A stretch of 64,000 bases of DNA. It comes from Sisyra terminalis. Lineage: Eukaryota; Arthropoda; Insecta; Neuroptera; Sisyridae. The DNA lies in the NCBI GenBank assembly GCA_958496175.1, contig OY292275.1, positions 42,671,701 through 42,735,700 of the forward strand. The letters run 5' to 3'. Below the pieces are notes generated by a model. The model was not told the DNA's origin and did no database searches. It worked only from the letters and a program-made list of their open reading frames with translations. Numbering within the stretch: position 1 is the stretch's first letter; each line of letters starts with the position of its first letter. The position numbers and the translations under genes are program-made. Below, one piece after another: positions 1 to 13,093 of this stretch.

Positions 1-1956
1 AATTCAAAGCAAATGTTGCATTCCCAGGAATTGTCATTAAACCTTTATAAAAAATAAAAGCTCCTGAACAGTATGAGTCCTATGAATTTTGAAAGCACTC
101 ACTAAAAGCTTTAATTAAAAACTTTGGTCAATTTTTTGAAAACATTTTGTCCAGATTAAATATGTACCTCATACTATTAAGAAACAAATTGATAAATCAT
201 GTTATGTGTATCATATTCTGCATATAGTTAATAGCTTATAAACTTATTAACTATTGAATAGACATCTGGTGATAAATCACCATTTTTCAGTTAGTAATAA
301 ACGCAGTGTATTAAATAAGGTCTAAGAGAAGATTTTTTGGCAATCGAAATACGTATTTGAAACAAAATGGCTGTTTTGTTAATAGTAACGATTATTTGTA
401 CCACAGAGATTAAATTTGTTACTCTTTCCATATTCTACTTAAGATTTTAATCATTAACTTTTTATTAACTTTTTTCAACAAGCTAGATGTCTTCGATTAA
501 TAAAATTGCATTCTTTGTTTCTGTCTTTTATCTTTTGTTGCGTTTACAATTATCATTGGTCATATATACAAAAATATCTACTAATAATAATTTTAATATT
601 CTATGAAGTATGCCATTTGAAAAAATGGGTGGGTGGTATCTAGTTATTAAATGTTCAGATAAGAAGTGATAGAAAGAAGCAAGCGGGAAGTAAGTAAATA
701 ATAGCACTTTAATTATTTAAAAACAAATTGCATTGTTGTCGTTTACTATCTATGGTTTTGTCTATTTCTTGTTGGTTGAATGATTTTTTTCTATGAATAA
801 CTCATAAATTTATAGTCATTATTCTATTATTATCTAATTATTAAAAACTGTCGTATTAATTCATCGTATTTCATAATTACCATAATTTTTCCCGAGGTAG
901 CAGTAGGTATAGAGTACCTTGATAGGTAATATTTTTGAAAAATTTACAGTGAAATAATCTTACGGATAATTACTATAATATTCATTCATTGGTCAATGTA
1001 GTGACGTCACTTGTGGTACAAAAAATAGATCAATTGAATATAATATGCTTTTATGTTTACATTTTAGATTCGGTTTGGGATGTTTGATTTTATTTAATGT
1101 ATGTATTCTTGGAGAATTTATTTTTATTGAACTATGCGGAAATTGGGTGAAACCACGAACGTGTGCTGATGTGTGATAAAATTAGGGTGAGAAATGTTAT
1201 GATTATCGAGGCCAGGAATTCCCAATGTTTGTATGTCATGTCTTATGTAGGATAAACCAGTGCCGTATTTTTAATTCATTCTCAATTTTCTTCCTTATTA
1301 AGCAATAAAAACCAAAAAGAAAAAAATAGTTTTTGGATGTGATATTTTTTTGCAATGTTCCCGTTAAAAATCGATTAACGCCTTAGTAGAGAAAAATACA
1401 AATTATTTTTGTTAGGGAAGCAAAAGCCACACATTTATTTTTTTCTCATTTTTAATTGTTTACGAAACTACATACATATAAGACTATTGGTCTAGGGGAG
1501 GAGACCCTATTCATATAAGTTATAAGATCATTGATACAAAGAGTATTTTGAATTTTCTGAGTACGATTATTATTTTTTAATCATATGGATACCTCACTCA
1601 TGGATAAGAAGAAAGGGTTGTCTACCTTTTTTTTTTGGATTCCCAGAAACTTAAGTTTTCATATTAAAATCAAAATAGGAAAATTTTGGTTTGGGCTTGG
1701 ACAAATATTAGAAACAATTGTTTCTTCACTTTCTATAGGCTTAGAATTCTATTTCTTTATGAATTTTATTTCATAATGGCACAAGTGGTAAAAACCACTG
1801 TATTAAAAATGTCTACAGTATATCTAAAGTTAATATGGAAAATTGGAGGTATATAATTTTATAAGTTGTCCTCGGAGTTTTGATGTATTTACAAAATGGC
1901 ATGTAATATCATTTGAAATGACCATTCCTGGTTTAAAAAAAACATAATTTTTTTAA
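1..1956. other. gene-free AT-rich stretch
   Basis: I see no coding region with exon-like composition here. Short open frames are AT-driven and lack splice context. Two isolated regulatory-like words stand out: TGACGTCA at 1002-1009 and GGAATTCCC near 1216 (a kappaB-type word on the minus strand). Confidence 0.5.
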
Positions 1957-2120
1957 CTGTCATTTACTGTCGCCTTATAACTACTAAGGTCTTTTTAGCG
2001 ATTCTAGGGTTAATAAAAATCCGTAATCGAGAAATATCGAAAATTTGCTCGATACGAGGATCGAATCCAATCCTTACCAGTTTTGTAGTGGTTACCTATA
2101 CCACTCGGTCACTAGTAAGC
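1957..2120 (-). mobile_element. tRNA-derived SINE, copy 1
   Basis: On the minus strand the copy starts at 2120 with a tRNA-like head that contains an A-box-like word (ACCGAGTGGT) and a B-box-like word near GGATTCGATCC. The family body follows (GATATTTCTCGATTACGGATT, then CCTAGAATCGC and AAGACCTTAGTAGTTATAA). The same head-body order recurs at 8314, 18633, 47543, 47879 and on the minus strand at 62163, which shows an interspersed Pol III-type retroelement rather than a tRNA gene. Confidence 0.8.
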
Positions 2121-4242
2121 TAAACATAGCTTTGGTATTACTTATTTTATATAGTCACACTGATTTTATTGAAATTGAGTTCTAGATCTCAAAATAACTC
2201 TTAGAATATTTTTCATCCTATAAATTATGATTCCTACAAATTATAGTTATAATTCCTTCTAATAGGAGCAGACACAAAAGAATTTTAACTTAAGGTTGGA
2301 GAATGACGATGACTACTTTTACTCAAGGAAAATAAACATCATTCCTGTAGAATAGATTTGAAACTTAATTTTGAAACCAAATATTTATGCCTAAGCAGCT
2401 AAGCAGATTTTGATGAAATTCAATAAAAAATTTAAATGAGAGTCATCGCTCATATCCATTACCAACTAATTAATTACTGATTAAAATAAAGGGTAAAAGA
2501 ACAAATTTAGAAATAGTTATTAAATATACAAAATGAAACGTGTGGTCAAAAAGTTTATCCTTCTAAGGTGTCTCCAATTAAATAACTATTATCGCAATTT
2601 TCGGCGAAATGGCCAAAACGTTGGGCAATGCACAAGTCTTAACTGTTTCAATTTTTAGCCTTATTCATTTCTTCGTTACTGTTTCATCCAGAGATCAAAT
2701 GAATAATTTTTGATAATATTTGGTAAAAAGGTGATTAAGACCTTCAACTAGACCTACGCTTCAATAAAACGGGATACTTTCTTTAGAATGGCTATTTATC
2801 TTTGTTTCATCCAATGTGTGGACTTGCGGAAATCCAGTATTATTAAATGAGTTGGACTTTTAGATAACCCAATTCTGGATTTAGTCAGCTAAAAGCAGTA
2901 AAATGAAAAAACATTAAATATATTTTTTTTCAGTTAAATGAAGGTTTTTTAAGAAACATTTATTAATTTCTATTTATTTCAAATAAATAAATACCATAAT
3001 TTATTATTACACTACCTAGTAATTTTAATTTAACTTTTATGTATTTTTCAAAGGAATGTTTCCTTCGAATTTTTGTTACCTAGAATCCTTAACTTTATGT
3101 TTACCTTGGAAACACCAACGTAAGTAGGCATCGTTATCAATATTGCCATAAATACATAATACTTAGCTAGAATCTACCTCAATGAATTTTTCTTAACTAA
3201 AATTTAGGTTGTCAATGACGCAAATTGATCAATTAGCTTACGATATTCCATGCGATCCATAAAAATGCCAACATTTGCGTTAATTCTAATGCATTTGTAA
3301 TTTGAACACTGGAAGCCGTAGGCCGTGAAAACCGGATAGCCGCCCTTTTTATCTATAAATATCTCGAAATGCAATCAAAACGGAAAAACTAACTTCATAA
3401 TACCTTCTCTACTCTCTTCGTTTCTTAGGCATTGCTATTGATCTTTCAGTTGCACATCGTGCAATTAAAATATTCGAATGTTTGAAAATATAGTTGCAGA
3501 TCACCTCTCCACCTCTTCCAATACATCAGGTACTCTCGAAGACGTCACAGTTGACTTCAATTGACGTCATTCAAAGCGAAAACCAGTATTTAAAAGAGCA
3601 AAGCCGTTTCGGTTAAATAATATCTCTTGAAAGTAGTCGTCTGTTTAACTATCAATTGGCCGTATTATAGAAATCAAGTCACATATCTACTCAACAAAGC
3701 CTTCGTAATGTTTTAAAGGAAAAAGAGAAAACAACTTAAACTTTCCATGTTAAAATCATTCCGTCTTTTTTTACTAACTTCCACCAGTAACTTTTATTAT
3801 GACGTCATTGTTGCTGCTTCAGTTGGGGGATTCCTTTAGAAACTGGGATTTCACAGAAATTGTGAGTCAATTTAAAAAAATAACACAATTATTGTTCGTG
3901 TCCTTGATCTACCGAAAAATGTATAAAACTTGGTATAGTAAAATTAATAATAAAAGTAAACTTAAAAAAATGCAAAAAAAAACTTAATATCTTACATATG
4001 TACATACAGGTGTTGGAACTACATTCATTGATTAAGAACAAGTTAAATTTTAATTTTTCCGGGAAAGGATTTGCATATTGAAACAAAAAAATAAATCTTG
4101 ATAAAAAAAAAACATCAACATTTTTTATTTTTAACAAAATCGTAAGATTAGTGTGATTCATTATGATAGTACTAAAGAGTGATAACCAGATCGATGCACA
4201 CTATCCGTAAATGATAGAAATAATGTAATTTCCAATAAAAAA
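2121..4242. other. gene-free stretch with promoter-like cluster
   Basis: No supported gene. Positions 3540-3834 contain two CRE-type words (3562-3569 and 3800-3807), a TATTTAAAAG box near 3589 and a GGGGATTCC kappaB-like word at 3826-3834. The area 2520-2900 is slightly less AT-biased and may be an eroded transposon, but I could not identify it. Confidence 0.4.
3562..3834. promoter_or_regulatory. CRE/kappaB-like regulatory cluster upstream of dorsal
   Basis: Contains TGACGTCA at 3562-3569 and 3800-3807 and GGGGATTCC at 3826-3834, with a TATTTAAAAG box near 3589 that could be a core promoter. It lies about 6 kb upstream of the putative dorsal first exon. No obvious exon follows, so its role as promoter or enhancer is inference. 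Confidence 0.35.
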
Positions 4243-4507
4243 GGCCCCTAAATTCGTTTTTAAAAACTGAGAAAAAAAGGGGCTTTTGATTCTTTTAGGT
4301 CGCTCAAAAGTTGGCAACGTTGCATTTTCTACTTTGTTTTTAAATTTAATTCGCGAATAAGTCGGTCCATAATGAAAATTTAGGTACAAAAGAGAAAATT
4401 ATACCATATTTGAATTGAATTAACAAAAAAATCGTGAACAGAATAAAAAACAAAGTAGAAAATGCAACGTTGTCAGATTTTGACCGACCTAAAAGGGACC
4501 TGAGCCC
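4243..4507. mobile_element. long-inverted-repeat MITE, family A copy 1
   Basis: The two halves are near reverse complements: the left arm carries GGCAACGTTGCATTTTCTAC and the right arm carries its mirror, GTAGAAAATGCAACGTTG. Centre sequences (CGCGAATAAGTCGGTCCATAA and ATTATACCATATTTGAATTG) recur in copies at 7879 and 12224. There is no internal coding capacity, so it is non-autonomous. The first 35 bases (CCCCTAAATTC... to CTGAGAAAAAAA) are shared with the copy at 7879 but absent from the one at 12224. Confidence 0.75.
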
Positions 4508-4854
4508 TAATTTTTGAGCTAGTCCTAGGAGGACTATTGGGCGTCAGTATTAGTTCTAGTTCCAAACAGTGAGATCTACTTTTGAACTAAATATCAGTAA
4601 GTATCCGATGGGGTCCCTAATGGTATTTCCCAGCTCATGTTCATATGCTCTAGAAAAAAAGCACAGATCAAAGTGACTTTTAGAAAATAGGGTCTAATTT
4701 AGTCGAAAATATAAATTAGTACTATAGACATTTTGTCATTGTATGTATCATCTCCTTCTAAAGTTGACCCTTTTATTTTAACATGAACCCCGCATCTTTG
4801 TAGCTCTACTTTATTATAATGTCTGTACAGCCCAAATATTTTTGGGTAATTTTG

Positions 4855-5390
4855 AACATAGAGTATCTTCTCTTTTCAACATTAAAAAAAATCCACAAAA
4901 GTTACTTTGGATATCTAGTTACTCATAAAAATGAAACTTCAATACTATATCTAGTTACTTTTTTAGTACTTTAAAAGATACTTTCTTAGTATCTCATGTA
5001 TGTACTAAGATTCGTAGCGTATTAGGTAAAGTTATTAAGTTATCATATAATGTAGTCCTTATCTTTATTATTGTAGGAAACAGGAAAGTATGTATGTTTA
5101 ATTATTCCCGGTAAACACAATACAATTAAGAAAAAAACTTTAGAAGATTAATATAAGAGCTACTTATTAAATATCATAAAACTATACAAAATGAAACACA
5201 GTATTTAATCTCTTGATATTTCGGTATTTGAGTTACTTTTCGATATCTGAGATACTTTTTTAAGTTACAAGATAAACAGATAGTTTGTTTCTACAAGCAT
5301 CGAAGGTACTAGTTACTTTTTGTCAAAAAATAAAGAAACTATATCTTAGATACTTTAAAGTAACTAAGATAATTTCTTCTGACAGTTTCG
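4855..5390. mobile_element. hAT-type element, family B copy 1 (5'-eroded)
   Basis: Many repeats of AGTTACTTT and AGTATCT words match, in the same order, the complete element at 54353-55061. The right end GACAGTTTCG (5381-5390) corresponds to the complete copy's GACAGTTCTG. The left terminus is not recognisable, so this copy is degraded or deleted at its left end. It has no coding capacity. Confidence 0.65.
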
Positions 5391-7878
5391 ATTTCACATT
5401 ATTTCTTATAAGTATGATAAGATTTGCCATATTGTTTTCTTAGTCTATAACAACAATATCCAGTTTCTCCCTAACAATATACATCCCTTGTACATAATAA
5501 AGTTGAAGTTCAGAATCCAACAACTTTAGACTAAAAACCATTGAAGGTTAATACTTCTTTAATAAAGTACAAATTTCTTTTTATGAAACGTTCCTTAGGC
5601 AATCTTGCTTTATTCTGCAAAAATGGTGAAAAAAGGAAACATTATTCAAAAATGATGAAACATATTAGAAACGGATTATATTTGGCATGTCTACTTTGGC
5701 CATGTCTACTATACATGAATTTCTATATTTCTCTTTTTCTATTCTAAATTGTAAAATTGAATTCAGAAATACAAGAAAGCCATTAGGATCCAATTTGAAA
5801 TAAAGTTCCATTTTTTGGAAAACAACCAAGACAATTTATCAAAATTAAGGATAGAGAAGTTTAAGGGAATGTTTTGTCATATGACAAGTCTTGGTTTATA
5901 ATTGAAGATTTTATTTTGCCTTTATAACTTACGTTTAATTCTCAAGTTTACTTTGAAATTGTACAAAAACATGCCCCTAGATGTTGACACCTTTTAGTTT
6001 AAAAGTTTTCTTTGAATATCATTAAAAATTATTCAAATTTCTCTAATCTTTCAAGTTTATTATAGTCGACTCTAGACATAACAGTAGGCTACATTAAAAG
6101 AGACATTTCTTGTGGACTTCGGAAAACGAAAAAAATCGGGAAACTTTCTTCGTTTTATCATGTGTTTAAATGTGGAAATGATGTAAGTGTTTTGGTCTCG
6201 CACTGAATGAAAGATTACCTATAAATATATATAGGTACATATACACAAACCCATTAATCTCAAACGATATGCAGACAGTCGCGGAAAATCGAAAAATCGA
6301 CGCCAAAGTTCTCGAATGAAACGGCGATTAGTAGACAACGTATAAGACAGTGTGAGTGGAACAGTATAAAAATCAAATCGGGAACGGGAGAAGAAGTCGA
6401 GGATATAGCGATGGGAAGAGACCGGGATGAGTTTGCACAGGGAATTGTAGTAGTAACAAGCTTTTGGCACACGTAGCCTCGTTTTATTCGAGATTCGTTT
6501 ATTTGTTGTGGATGATGTGAGGCTATAAATAAACTATTACAGAGTGAGATTCGTGTGTGCTAACTTGAACGCCGTTTTGCATTTGGAAATGAAAAAATCG
6601 AAAACTATTACTGAGCTATTTTTTTTCTCAAGTGGCAAACCTAACAACTATCGTTTATAAGTTTTTGGAATTTTAATAATAAATTGAAAACTCTGCCAAT
6701 TTTCATTTATTTTTGAAATTTCATCAAGTTTCGTAGAACCAAAGATATTCAAGCTTGTTATTCTTTTACATCTTAAGTTATTTGAAATTTGGGGTATAAT
6801 AAAGGACTGCTTTAGTAAGGAAGAAAAGAAATAAAATTGAACGAGAAAAAATTTTGCTAGATTTCTACGTTTTTCCGGCAATGGTCTTTGACTAATTATT
6901 ATAATCACCTAAGGTGGATTTCATGTTTCCAAAACGTAAAATCTGTTTAATGATCATAGGTACGAAGCCGGTGCTTTTTTCACGAAACCAACTTTCAAAT
7001 ATAATTTCTGAAAATTTTATGGGAAATTCGAAATCGATATTTTATCAAATTACGATATTTGTGTACATTTAGTTATGAACTTATTGTTTCCGGCTAATTT
7101 TATGTACTATTAGAATCATTATCTGAATCCCTTGAGGCCTTTCATAAGAATTTATCTCTGAGGTAGCTTAGAAATGTAGTTCTACTAATGAAAATGTGCT
7201 GAATCATTAAAAAATGCCTCTCAAATATAATGCGTATCACTCAAAATTCAAAAATAAGTCTGCAAGATAAGGATTTTGATAAAAGAAACCAAATGTATTT
7301 ATTCTTTTTAATTAATGTTTTAACCCAAATGAAATAATACCAATGTTTTGAATTCTATTGCGGAAGTGACGGTAATAGTTCACCCTACTGTTGATCAATG
7401 TATAAGAAGTAAAGCTCATTTCAAAGCATAGGAATGGCTTTTTGTTGCTGAATATTGTTTTGCAAAAGATTCGCAAATATATGTTACAAAAATTCTTTAC
7501 TTTTGTCAATTTGAAGAAGCTTAATTAACCATTTTCCTAACCTCCACAGGATTTCTTGATCATATATCTCCACTATTATAAAATAAATAAAAAACTGTTA
7601 TAAAAGCTCATAAGTTTGAAACAGCAGTAACATGTTATAAAAGCTGTCGAATTTTTATACTAAATCTGGTTTGTATTTTGTTTGTGGTGTACTTTTAATA
7701 ATTGACAAATTGGAAAGAAATTGAACCCAAAAAACCGTCAATTACATATTAATCATTAACAACTATTATTATAATTAAACGAAATTATGAATTGTAAAAT
7801 TATACTATGACTAATACTAATGTTACTTTTAAATGGTTAATTATTTTTATTATGAATATTATCATTTTGAATAAAAAA
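5391..7878. other. gene-free stretch
   Basis: No gene is supported. Positions 6250-6480 are less AT-rich than the surroundings and have many CG steps, as expected for a conserved regulatory block or an old exon. I could not find a splice-consistent frame with recognisable protein. Confidence 0.35.
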
Positions 7879-8114
7879 TCCCCTAAATTCATTTTTAAAA
7901 GCTGAGAAAAAAATTTGGGCTATGTTCCTTTTAGGTCAATTAAAATCTGGCAACGTTGCATTTTCTTTCATTATTTTGTTAATTCTTCTAATATGGTATC
8001 ATTTTCGCTTTAATGGCTTTCATTTTGGGCCGATTTATTTACGAATTAAATTAAAACTAAAGTAGAAAATGCATCGTTGCCAAATTTTGACTAACCTAAA
8101 AGGAACATGAGTCA
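7879..8114. mobile_element. long-inverted-repeat MITE, family A copy 2
   Basis: Has the same arms as copies 1 and 3: GGCAACGTTGCATTTTCT on the left and the mirrored GAAAATGCATCGTTGCC on the right, around a centre with TAATATGGTATCATTTTCGC. The left flank includes the extra CCCCTAAATTCATTTTTAAA segment shared with copy 1. No open frame inside. Confidence 0.72.
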
Positions 8115-8313
8115 AACCATGATCTAAACTAATTATTATTTCCATTATTCAAAGTTTGATATTTGAAGATCAATTATTCTCAAATAAACTTTCAACAGTC
8201 AATTATTCGAAATTCAATAATAGAAACATAATTTCCAGACAAATATATCTTTCACATAATTATCCTGGAATTGTTAACTAAAATTTACTAATAACTACAA
8301 ACAATGTTAAAAA

Positions 8314-8481
8314 CCAACTCGTGGATGAGTGGTCAAGGTGGCCGCTCTGAAACTGGCAGATACTGGGTTCAAATTTTGTAATGGGAAAGATTTTAATACT
8401 TCTCAGTTTACGGATTTTTATTAATACTAGAGTCGCTATAATCCTTAGTTATGTAAGATGATGATAAATGACCATAAAAAA
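8314..8481 (+). mobile_element. tRNA-derived SINE, copy 2
   Basis: The head has GATGAGTGGTCAAGGTGGCC (A-box region) and GGGTTCAAAT (B-box). The body has TTTACGGATTTTTATTAATA and CTAGAGTCGCTATAATCCTT. It ends in a short A-rich tail. It is somewhat diverged from the copies at 18633 and 47543. Confidence 0.75.
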
Positions 8482-9640
8482 ATATATAAGTAGTTGAAAT
8501 GTTTACGTTAAACTCACTTCGCCATTAAAATTCACCTCGAAGAATTTCAAGAAAAAAAAATAGTTTCAAACTATAACTTCCGTTCAAATCTTGATAATAG
8601 TTTTCCACAACATTTTCTTAAAGGAAGCGACAAGTATATAGCCAACGGAACGATATTTGTATTTCGAACAATTGAATATCGAATAGTTGACCTCGATTAC
8701 TTGATTCATGGACTTATTCTCATGTTTTTTTGATAAAGAAAATTGCAATACGAATTATTCGGATGGATAATAAAAATTCCCATTTTTTTTAAATTGTAAA
8801 GCTGAAATAGAATCCGGGGCGGTAGTTACACCTCTGCTGCCCTCTATATATGATACCTGTACGTATGTACTTATGGTAGCAAACAAACAAAAAAAATGTG
8901 GGGAAACCTCGAAATTATTAGTCATATAAATTATATTTTTTCGTTAATAATTTTTAGAAAATATATTTTTTTTTCTTTACCTCCTCTTTAACTAAAATTT
9001 TGGATACGCCCATGATAATACTGTCTAATATGTTCCATAAAATTTCAATTAATTTAAAATTTTTAGAATGAAAACTATTTTTAGATTCCATTAGATATTT
9101 CCTTTCTAATAAAAAAAATATATAATTTATGAAATGGTATCCTTAGGTGCCTTGTAAAACTTGTTCTTAAATCTTTGATTATGATGCTTTTAAATTAATA
9201 CTATTGCAATATAAATTTCATTATTTATCTTTAACTTAATGTTTCTCAAGTTTGAACTTTTAGCTTTAGATTTATGCCAGGGTATGGTATTGTAATAAAA
9301 GTAAAAAAGCTCTAATGGGGTAAGCAAAATATTGTTAAGAAGTGAAAGTGTTCCATTTTAAAAGTATGCTAGGCCTTTTTTTTGTGTTTTTTTTTTCTTT
9401 TTTTTCCCCCTCTGCAATTTAATATGCCGTTTATTAATCTATATAGATGAACAACGCCTTGTGATATATGCAATTAATGTTTCATATCGTTTAGTATTTC
9501 ACAGTGAAATTATTAGTTAAACAAGAATAAGATAAGGTGGAGTTCCAGTTATATTATAGGGCTTAGTATTAGACATATTTAGGGGTCTTGTGATGACGAT
9601 GCGCCATCAAGTGTATTTTTAAACATTCAAGCGAGAGTCC
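8482..9640. other. gene-free stretch upstream of dorsal promoter
   Basis: Nothing coding is visible. It contains a pyrimidine-rich T/C run near 9376-9412. Confidence 0.5.
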
Positions 9641-9653
9641 AAGTTGTACACGC

Positions 9654-9745
9654 TGACGTCACTTCGTACCACGTGACCGCACTGTGCACCAATCAAGAGT
9701 GGGAAGTGAAAATATAAAAGTTATAGCTGATCGAGGCGGCCGTTT
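9654..9745 (+). promoter_or_regulatory. putative dorsal promoter (CRE, E-box, CCAAT, TATA)
   Basis: In order: TGACGTCA at 9654-9661, CACGTG E-box at 9670-9675, CCAAT at 9689-9693 and TATAAAAG at 9713-9720. The expected start lies near 9745. TCAGT initiator-like words follow near 9784 and 9806, so the exact start is uncertain. The arrangement immediately precedes a transcribed-looking exon with a perfect GTGAGT donor at 10289. Assignment to dorsal rests on strand and on the lack of any intervening gene. Confidence 0.55.
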
Positions 9746-10288
9746 TTCTTAAAATATTATTTTAGTTATGTTCGTTGATGCCGTCAGTGATAGACGGCTG
9801 CAAACTCAGTTCTGAGTGAAAAGTTCGATTCTGAGTACCATAGTACGTGCGGTTCGTAATCTTTTCGACTAAAGCCCCAGAGTAGCGCAACAATACACTA
9901 AAATTCAAATGCAAAGAAAGCTAGCGGGAAATTCAAAAAAGTAGTGACTTTTTAAGTGAATTGTTTGTACAGTGGTTGATTTTGATTATTTTTGTGGCAG
10001 TGATTTGTTTGCAAATTTGTGAACACCGCTGAATTTTCCGGATCATTTTCCGACGTTTGTTCCGCTATATACTGTGATCATCACATAATACAAGTGAATC
10101 AACACAAAACATCACACAGAAAAAGACCTTGATGCTCGTTTTTTACTCCTTCCTTCAATACAACAAATAGAAATAGAATACATACAGAGAATTTTCCCAC
10201 TTCAAATTCTATCAGAGGCTTAAAAAATTAATTTAAGATAACGAAAAAAAATGGTTTAAAAAAAGTAACATTCGTCTTAAAAATTTAG
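9745..10288 (+). other. dl: putative noncoding first exon (5' UTR) of dorsal
   Basis: A relatively GC-rich block downstream of the TATA box ends in TTTAG followed by the strong donor GTGAGT at 10289. It holds several short upstream frames, including a 15-codon one at 9768-9815 and a minimal ATG GTT TAA at 10251-10259, so it is probably untranslated leader. It could splice directly to the exon at 31268, where an in-frame ATG occurs at 31291, or to one of the alternative exons at 13225 or 29331. No transcript evidence is available, and a separate noncoding RNA gene is an alternative reading. Confidence 0.5.
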
Positions 10289-12223
10289 GTGAGTTAATTT
10301 TAATTTCTTATGGTTATTTTTGTATTTATTTTTTTTTTTTTGCATAATTTTCTGTCATCTTAATTATGTCGAAATTTTTCGTTGGAAATTATTAGTGCTA
10401 ATAGTTGCTATCGAAAATAGAATGAGATTGAGACGCCGCTCTCTGTTTCTCCTACTTGAAACAAGTGGAATTCTAAGAATGTCCGGTTTGTGATCAAGTG
10501 AGAACGATCTATACACAGAATGTCACGAAAAACTAGTTCCGTCCTCCTCGTTTCGGTATTTATAACAATTTCAAGTTGCAAAATAGGACGAAAATTTATA
10601 TAAAAGTGATAATGCGAAAATAAAATGAAAGTAGTCAATTTTAAAGAAAGGTCAAGTTGTGGTTGCTATATTATACGGACTACGAAGACTAATAAGGGTT
10701 GTTAATTTTTTTGCAAAATTCTCCGATTTTTTTTATACAAAAAACTTTTAAATTCTTAAGGGTATGAGAGATAAATTTCATCAACAACCATTTATTACTT
10801 TGAGAAAAACCATTTATATTCTTCTAAAACTTTAATACTACATAAAAGCTCATAATAATACCAAAGTTTATTAGCACTTATAAAAGGTAAACATATACGC
10901 AAGTTTTGCGTTTGCAATTATTAAAATTTATTGATTCAACCCTTTGGTATCAACGTTATTCAAATGCAGTTTAGTTCTGCACTTTACCTACCTATTATAT
11001 GATTGTGTATAAGTAAGTTTTTTCACCCCTTTAGTATCATATAACTTGGTCAGGCAACTATCGATAATCCGAGGGTTTGTATGCATACTTGTCTACAAAT
11101 TACCTTTAATCTCTTTATTCAAAGAAACGTTGTAAGTGTTGCAAATTAAGTAATATTACTTATTTTTAAAACAAACCCAACAATTGAACATTTAATTTAT
11201 AATTTACTTCTTTATCTTTTTTAAAGTATATTATTTTTGTTTCTTTGTTATATTATGTATAAATATATTTTTGGAATTATGAGAATATCGTTTTTCTTTT
11301 ATACAATGCACGCCTGCGGTTTCCCCCAGATGAGGGTATAAAGGGTAGGCAGTAAGATCATTGGGAAAAGGTTGCGTAAAAAATCCCATCTTAGTTAAAT
11401 ACCTTTTCGAAAGTACATACAAAACGGGATTGCTTGAAGAGGGGGGGGGGGCTCAAATTCGTTCCTTTTGAAAAATTAAAAGTTCAGAAAAACCGTAAAA
11501 TATTTTGTTAGAGCAGTGTTTGTCAAACTTTTTACATCTTAGCACCCTTTATTTTATTTTGGTGATGCTGAGTCCTTGTCAAGAAAAGATGCAATATTTG
11601 CCATTTTTGGTCAAATGTGAGGTGGCGTGTAATCTATTTCTTCTCGTAACCCCGGGAATAGGTGTACTAGAGCAATTGTTTTTCTTAGTATTGTAATCAA
11701 CCATGGACACAAGGAGATTTTTTTCAGTGGCAGGAGCTAAATTTTCAAAGGGGGATGGATAACTAAATAAAAAGTTAGCAGCTATAGATAAATAGTTAGC
11801 AGATAACTTATCTACGACCTTAAGAAACAAATGTATCTAATTTTTAATTAAACTTTTTCCCGCTATTCATATAGGTCGACGGCCATTTAACCAACCCTAA
11901 ATTATTTTGTTTATTATACCTATAAGACTATACTGTATCTATTATCTTCGTTCTCTCTTGTCTTTTGGTTCCCAATTTCGCGTAAAGACAGCCTTTTGAT
12001 TTTTAAACTTTTTAAAATCATTAATTTACTTCCCTATACCCACAACTTCGTTTGCATGACTTAAAAACTATTTTTCCAACATTTACAATAGCCGATGTAA
12101 TTTTTAAATTCTCGCTCGGTGCTATTCCGCTTATGAACCCCGGAATTAACCAATGAGGAACTAAACTGGTTAACTAACCGAAAAAGGCGGCTGGAAACAC
12201 TATCTTTTATGATAATAATAATT

Positions 12224-12448
12224 GGCTCAAGTCCCTTTTTAGAAGAGTTAAATCTGGCAACGTTGTATTTTCTGCTTTGTTTTTTATTCTTTTCACAATT
12301 TTTATGTTTAATTCAATTTTAATATAATATATTTTTCTCTTTTGTGGCTAATTTTTCATTATGGACCAATTTATTCGTGAATTAAATTAAAAACAAAGTC
12401 GAAAATGCAATGTTGCCAGATTTGACTGTTATAAACGAGACTTAAGCC
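12224..12448. mobile_element. long-inverted-repeat MITE, family A copy 3 (complete)
   Basis: This is the cleanest family member at 225 bp. The left terminus GGCTCAAGTCCC and the right terminus mirrored as GGCTTAAGTC are flanked by TAATAATT (12216-12223) and CAATAATT (12449-12456), a 7-of-8 match that reads as an 8-bp target-site duplication. The arms pair along nearly the whole length. An 8-bp duplication suggests mobilisation by a hAT-type transposase, although the termini do not begin with CAG. Confidence 0.75.
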
Positions 12449-13081
12449 CAATAATTTACTAAATGTTAAAGAATTGATTATGAATTATTTAAAATTTGTT
12501 CTAAGGTTTTGCGTCATATGTGCAAACAAGCTATCATTTTATTTATATTAGTTTATAGATTATAGATATATGTGATATATGTATAAGATTTAAGGAACGT
12601 CTGTGTATAGTACTCTCCAAAACTCTTAATTACACATAGTTTTAAAAATGTAAATAAAAAATTATTTTATCCCATTTTTAGAAAGAAGGAAAATCACATT
12701 TTCCTTTATTATTTTGTTTATTTTTACTTTTTTCATTTGGTTATTGAGTAATAATTTGCATAATTGTTTTTTATTTTCTTACATTTCCCCCACTACAATC
12801 AGTAAATCATCTCAATCATTTTCCTCCTATGATTCTACAATTAGCTAGTTGTGTCGTATATAAATGGATCAAGCAATCGTGGGTGATTATTAGTATAAAG
12901 CATAACATTTGAACAGCGATTCAGCTCTTCCAAATTAACCCCAAATTTTTTGTTTCGGTAATCTTTGCACTTGTTTTTGATTCAAACGTTTATTTATTGT
13001 TTTTTTTTCCTCTTCTCAGTTCTAATCTTATACTAGGAAGATTAAAAAAAAAGTTAATTCGATTATCTTGGAACAGCTGTT

Positions 13082-13093
13082 GGGAAAAACCCA
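13082..13093. promoter_or_regulatory. Dorsal/kappaB site GGGAAAAACCCA
   Basis: Exact match to the classical Dorsal consensus GGG(W)4-5CCM. It lies about 140 bp upstream of the ATG of the candidate alternative exon at 13225. Function is inferred from the consensus only. Confidence 0.45.

Noticed and set aside
11516..11830. Full hAT element with CAGTGTTTGTCAAAC left end
   Set aside because: No matching right terminus or duplication was found, so only a fragment can be supported.
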